Shown here: positions 63,992 to 64,000 of the stretch, piece by piece
Layout of the letters: the number at the start of each line of letters is the position of its first letter
Position numbering within the stretch: position 1 is the first letter of the stretch
Assembly (NCBI GenBank): GCA_949289265.1
Contig: CASENE010000104.1
Location: forward strand, 1-64,000
DNA: 64,000 nucleotides
Source of the DNA: an uncultured Bacteroides sp.
Lineage (GTDB): Bacteria > Bacteroidota > Bacteroidia > Bacteroidales > Bacteroidaceae
Direction: 5' to 3'
Notes under the pieces: model-generated
Databases searched by the model: none
Seen by the model: only the letters and a program-made list of their open reading frames with translations
Told to the model about the DNA's origin: nothing
Position numbers and translations under genes: made by a program

Positions 63992-64000
63992 GCTTTCCTC

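Overview
The window is a chromosome segment from a GC-rich member of the Bacteroidales, most likely a Bacteroides-like gut species. Supporting signs are a SusC/SusD pair driven by an ECF sigma/FecR system, promoters of the Bacteroidetes type (TTTG, 19-20 bp, TAnnTTTG), little use of Shine-Dalgarno sites, a split LysO exporter, a DUF3575/fimbrillin-type operon, a GG-leader peptide with radical SAM maturases, and protein sequences typical of Bacteroides housekeeping genes (SpeA, GyrB, RnhB). The species cannot be fixed from sequence reading alone.

Layout. 1-4.8 kb: aroK, speA, argB, then an ECF sigma factor overlapping a small membrane protein. 5-11.5 kb: adhesin-like DUF2807 protein, YgjP-type metallopeptidase, split LysO, a lipocalin-like lipoprotein, rnhB, an AAA ATPase and CorA. 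11.6-13.4 kb: argS. 13.9-24 kb: a nutrient-uptake locus (ECF sigma, divergent FecR anti-sigma, SusC, SusD, PHP phosphoesterase, Ser-type sulfatase). 24.1-31.3 kb: a candidate ribosomal-peptide (RiPP) locus with a GG-leader precursor, two radical SAM/SPASM proteins and an outer-membrane receptor, carrying at least two rearrangement scars. 31.3-37.5 kb: topA and a tricorn-like S41 protease. 37.6-41.7 kb: an AT-rich island with a toxin-like 3' fragment, an Imm11-like protein, a zinc-ribbon/TM/OmpA protein, an IS982-family insertion, a DUF2971 protein and a probable structured RNA. 41.7-45.8 kb: WYL regulator, gyrB, rpsT, tRNA-Glu. 46.3-51.1 kb: a three-gene surface-structure operon ending in a beta-helix lipoprotein. 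51.6-53.3 kb: recO and a YqeY-like gene. 53.3-63.9 kb: the division/cell-wall cluster mraY-murD-ftsW-murG-murC-ftsQ-ftsA-ftsZ on the minus strand, probably continuing beyond the right edge.

The least expected signal lies between the genes. At least six intergenic regions hold tandem arrays whose units differ in sequence from place to place but keep the same 22-bp spacing; the largest (13528-13857) has 15 consecutive units arranged as one long inverted structure. Two dispersed elements were also recognised by comparing intergenic regions: a 195-430 bp element with 15-bp terminal inverted repeats GAGGGTGTGCCGAAA (three copies), and a MITE-like element of about 180-195 bp (two copies). One MITE copy sits inside a copy of the first element, and the other places an outward promoter-like motif just before the sulfatase gene.
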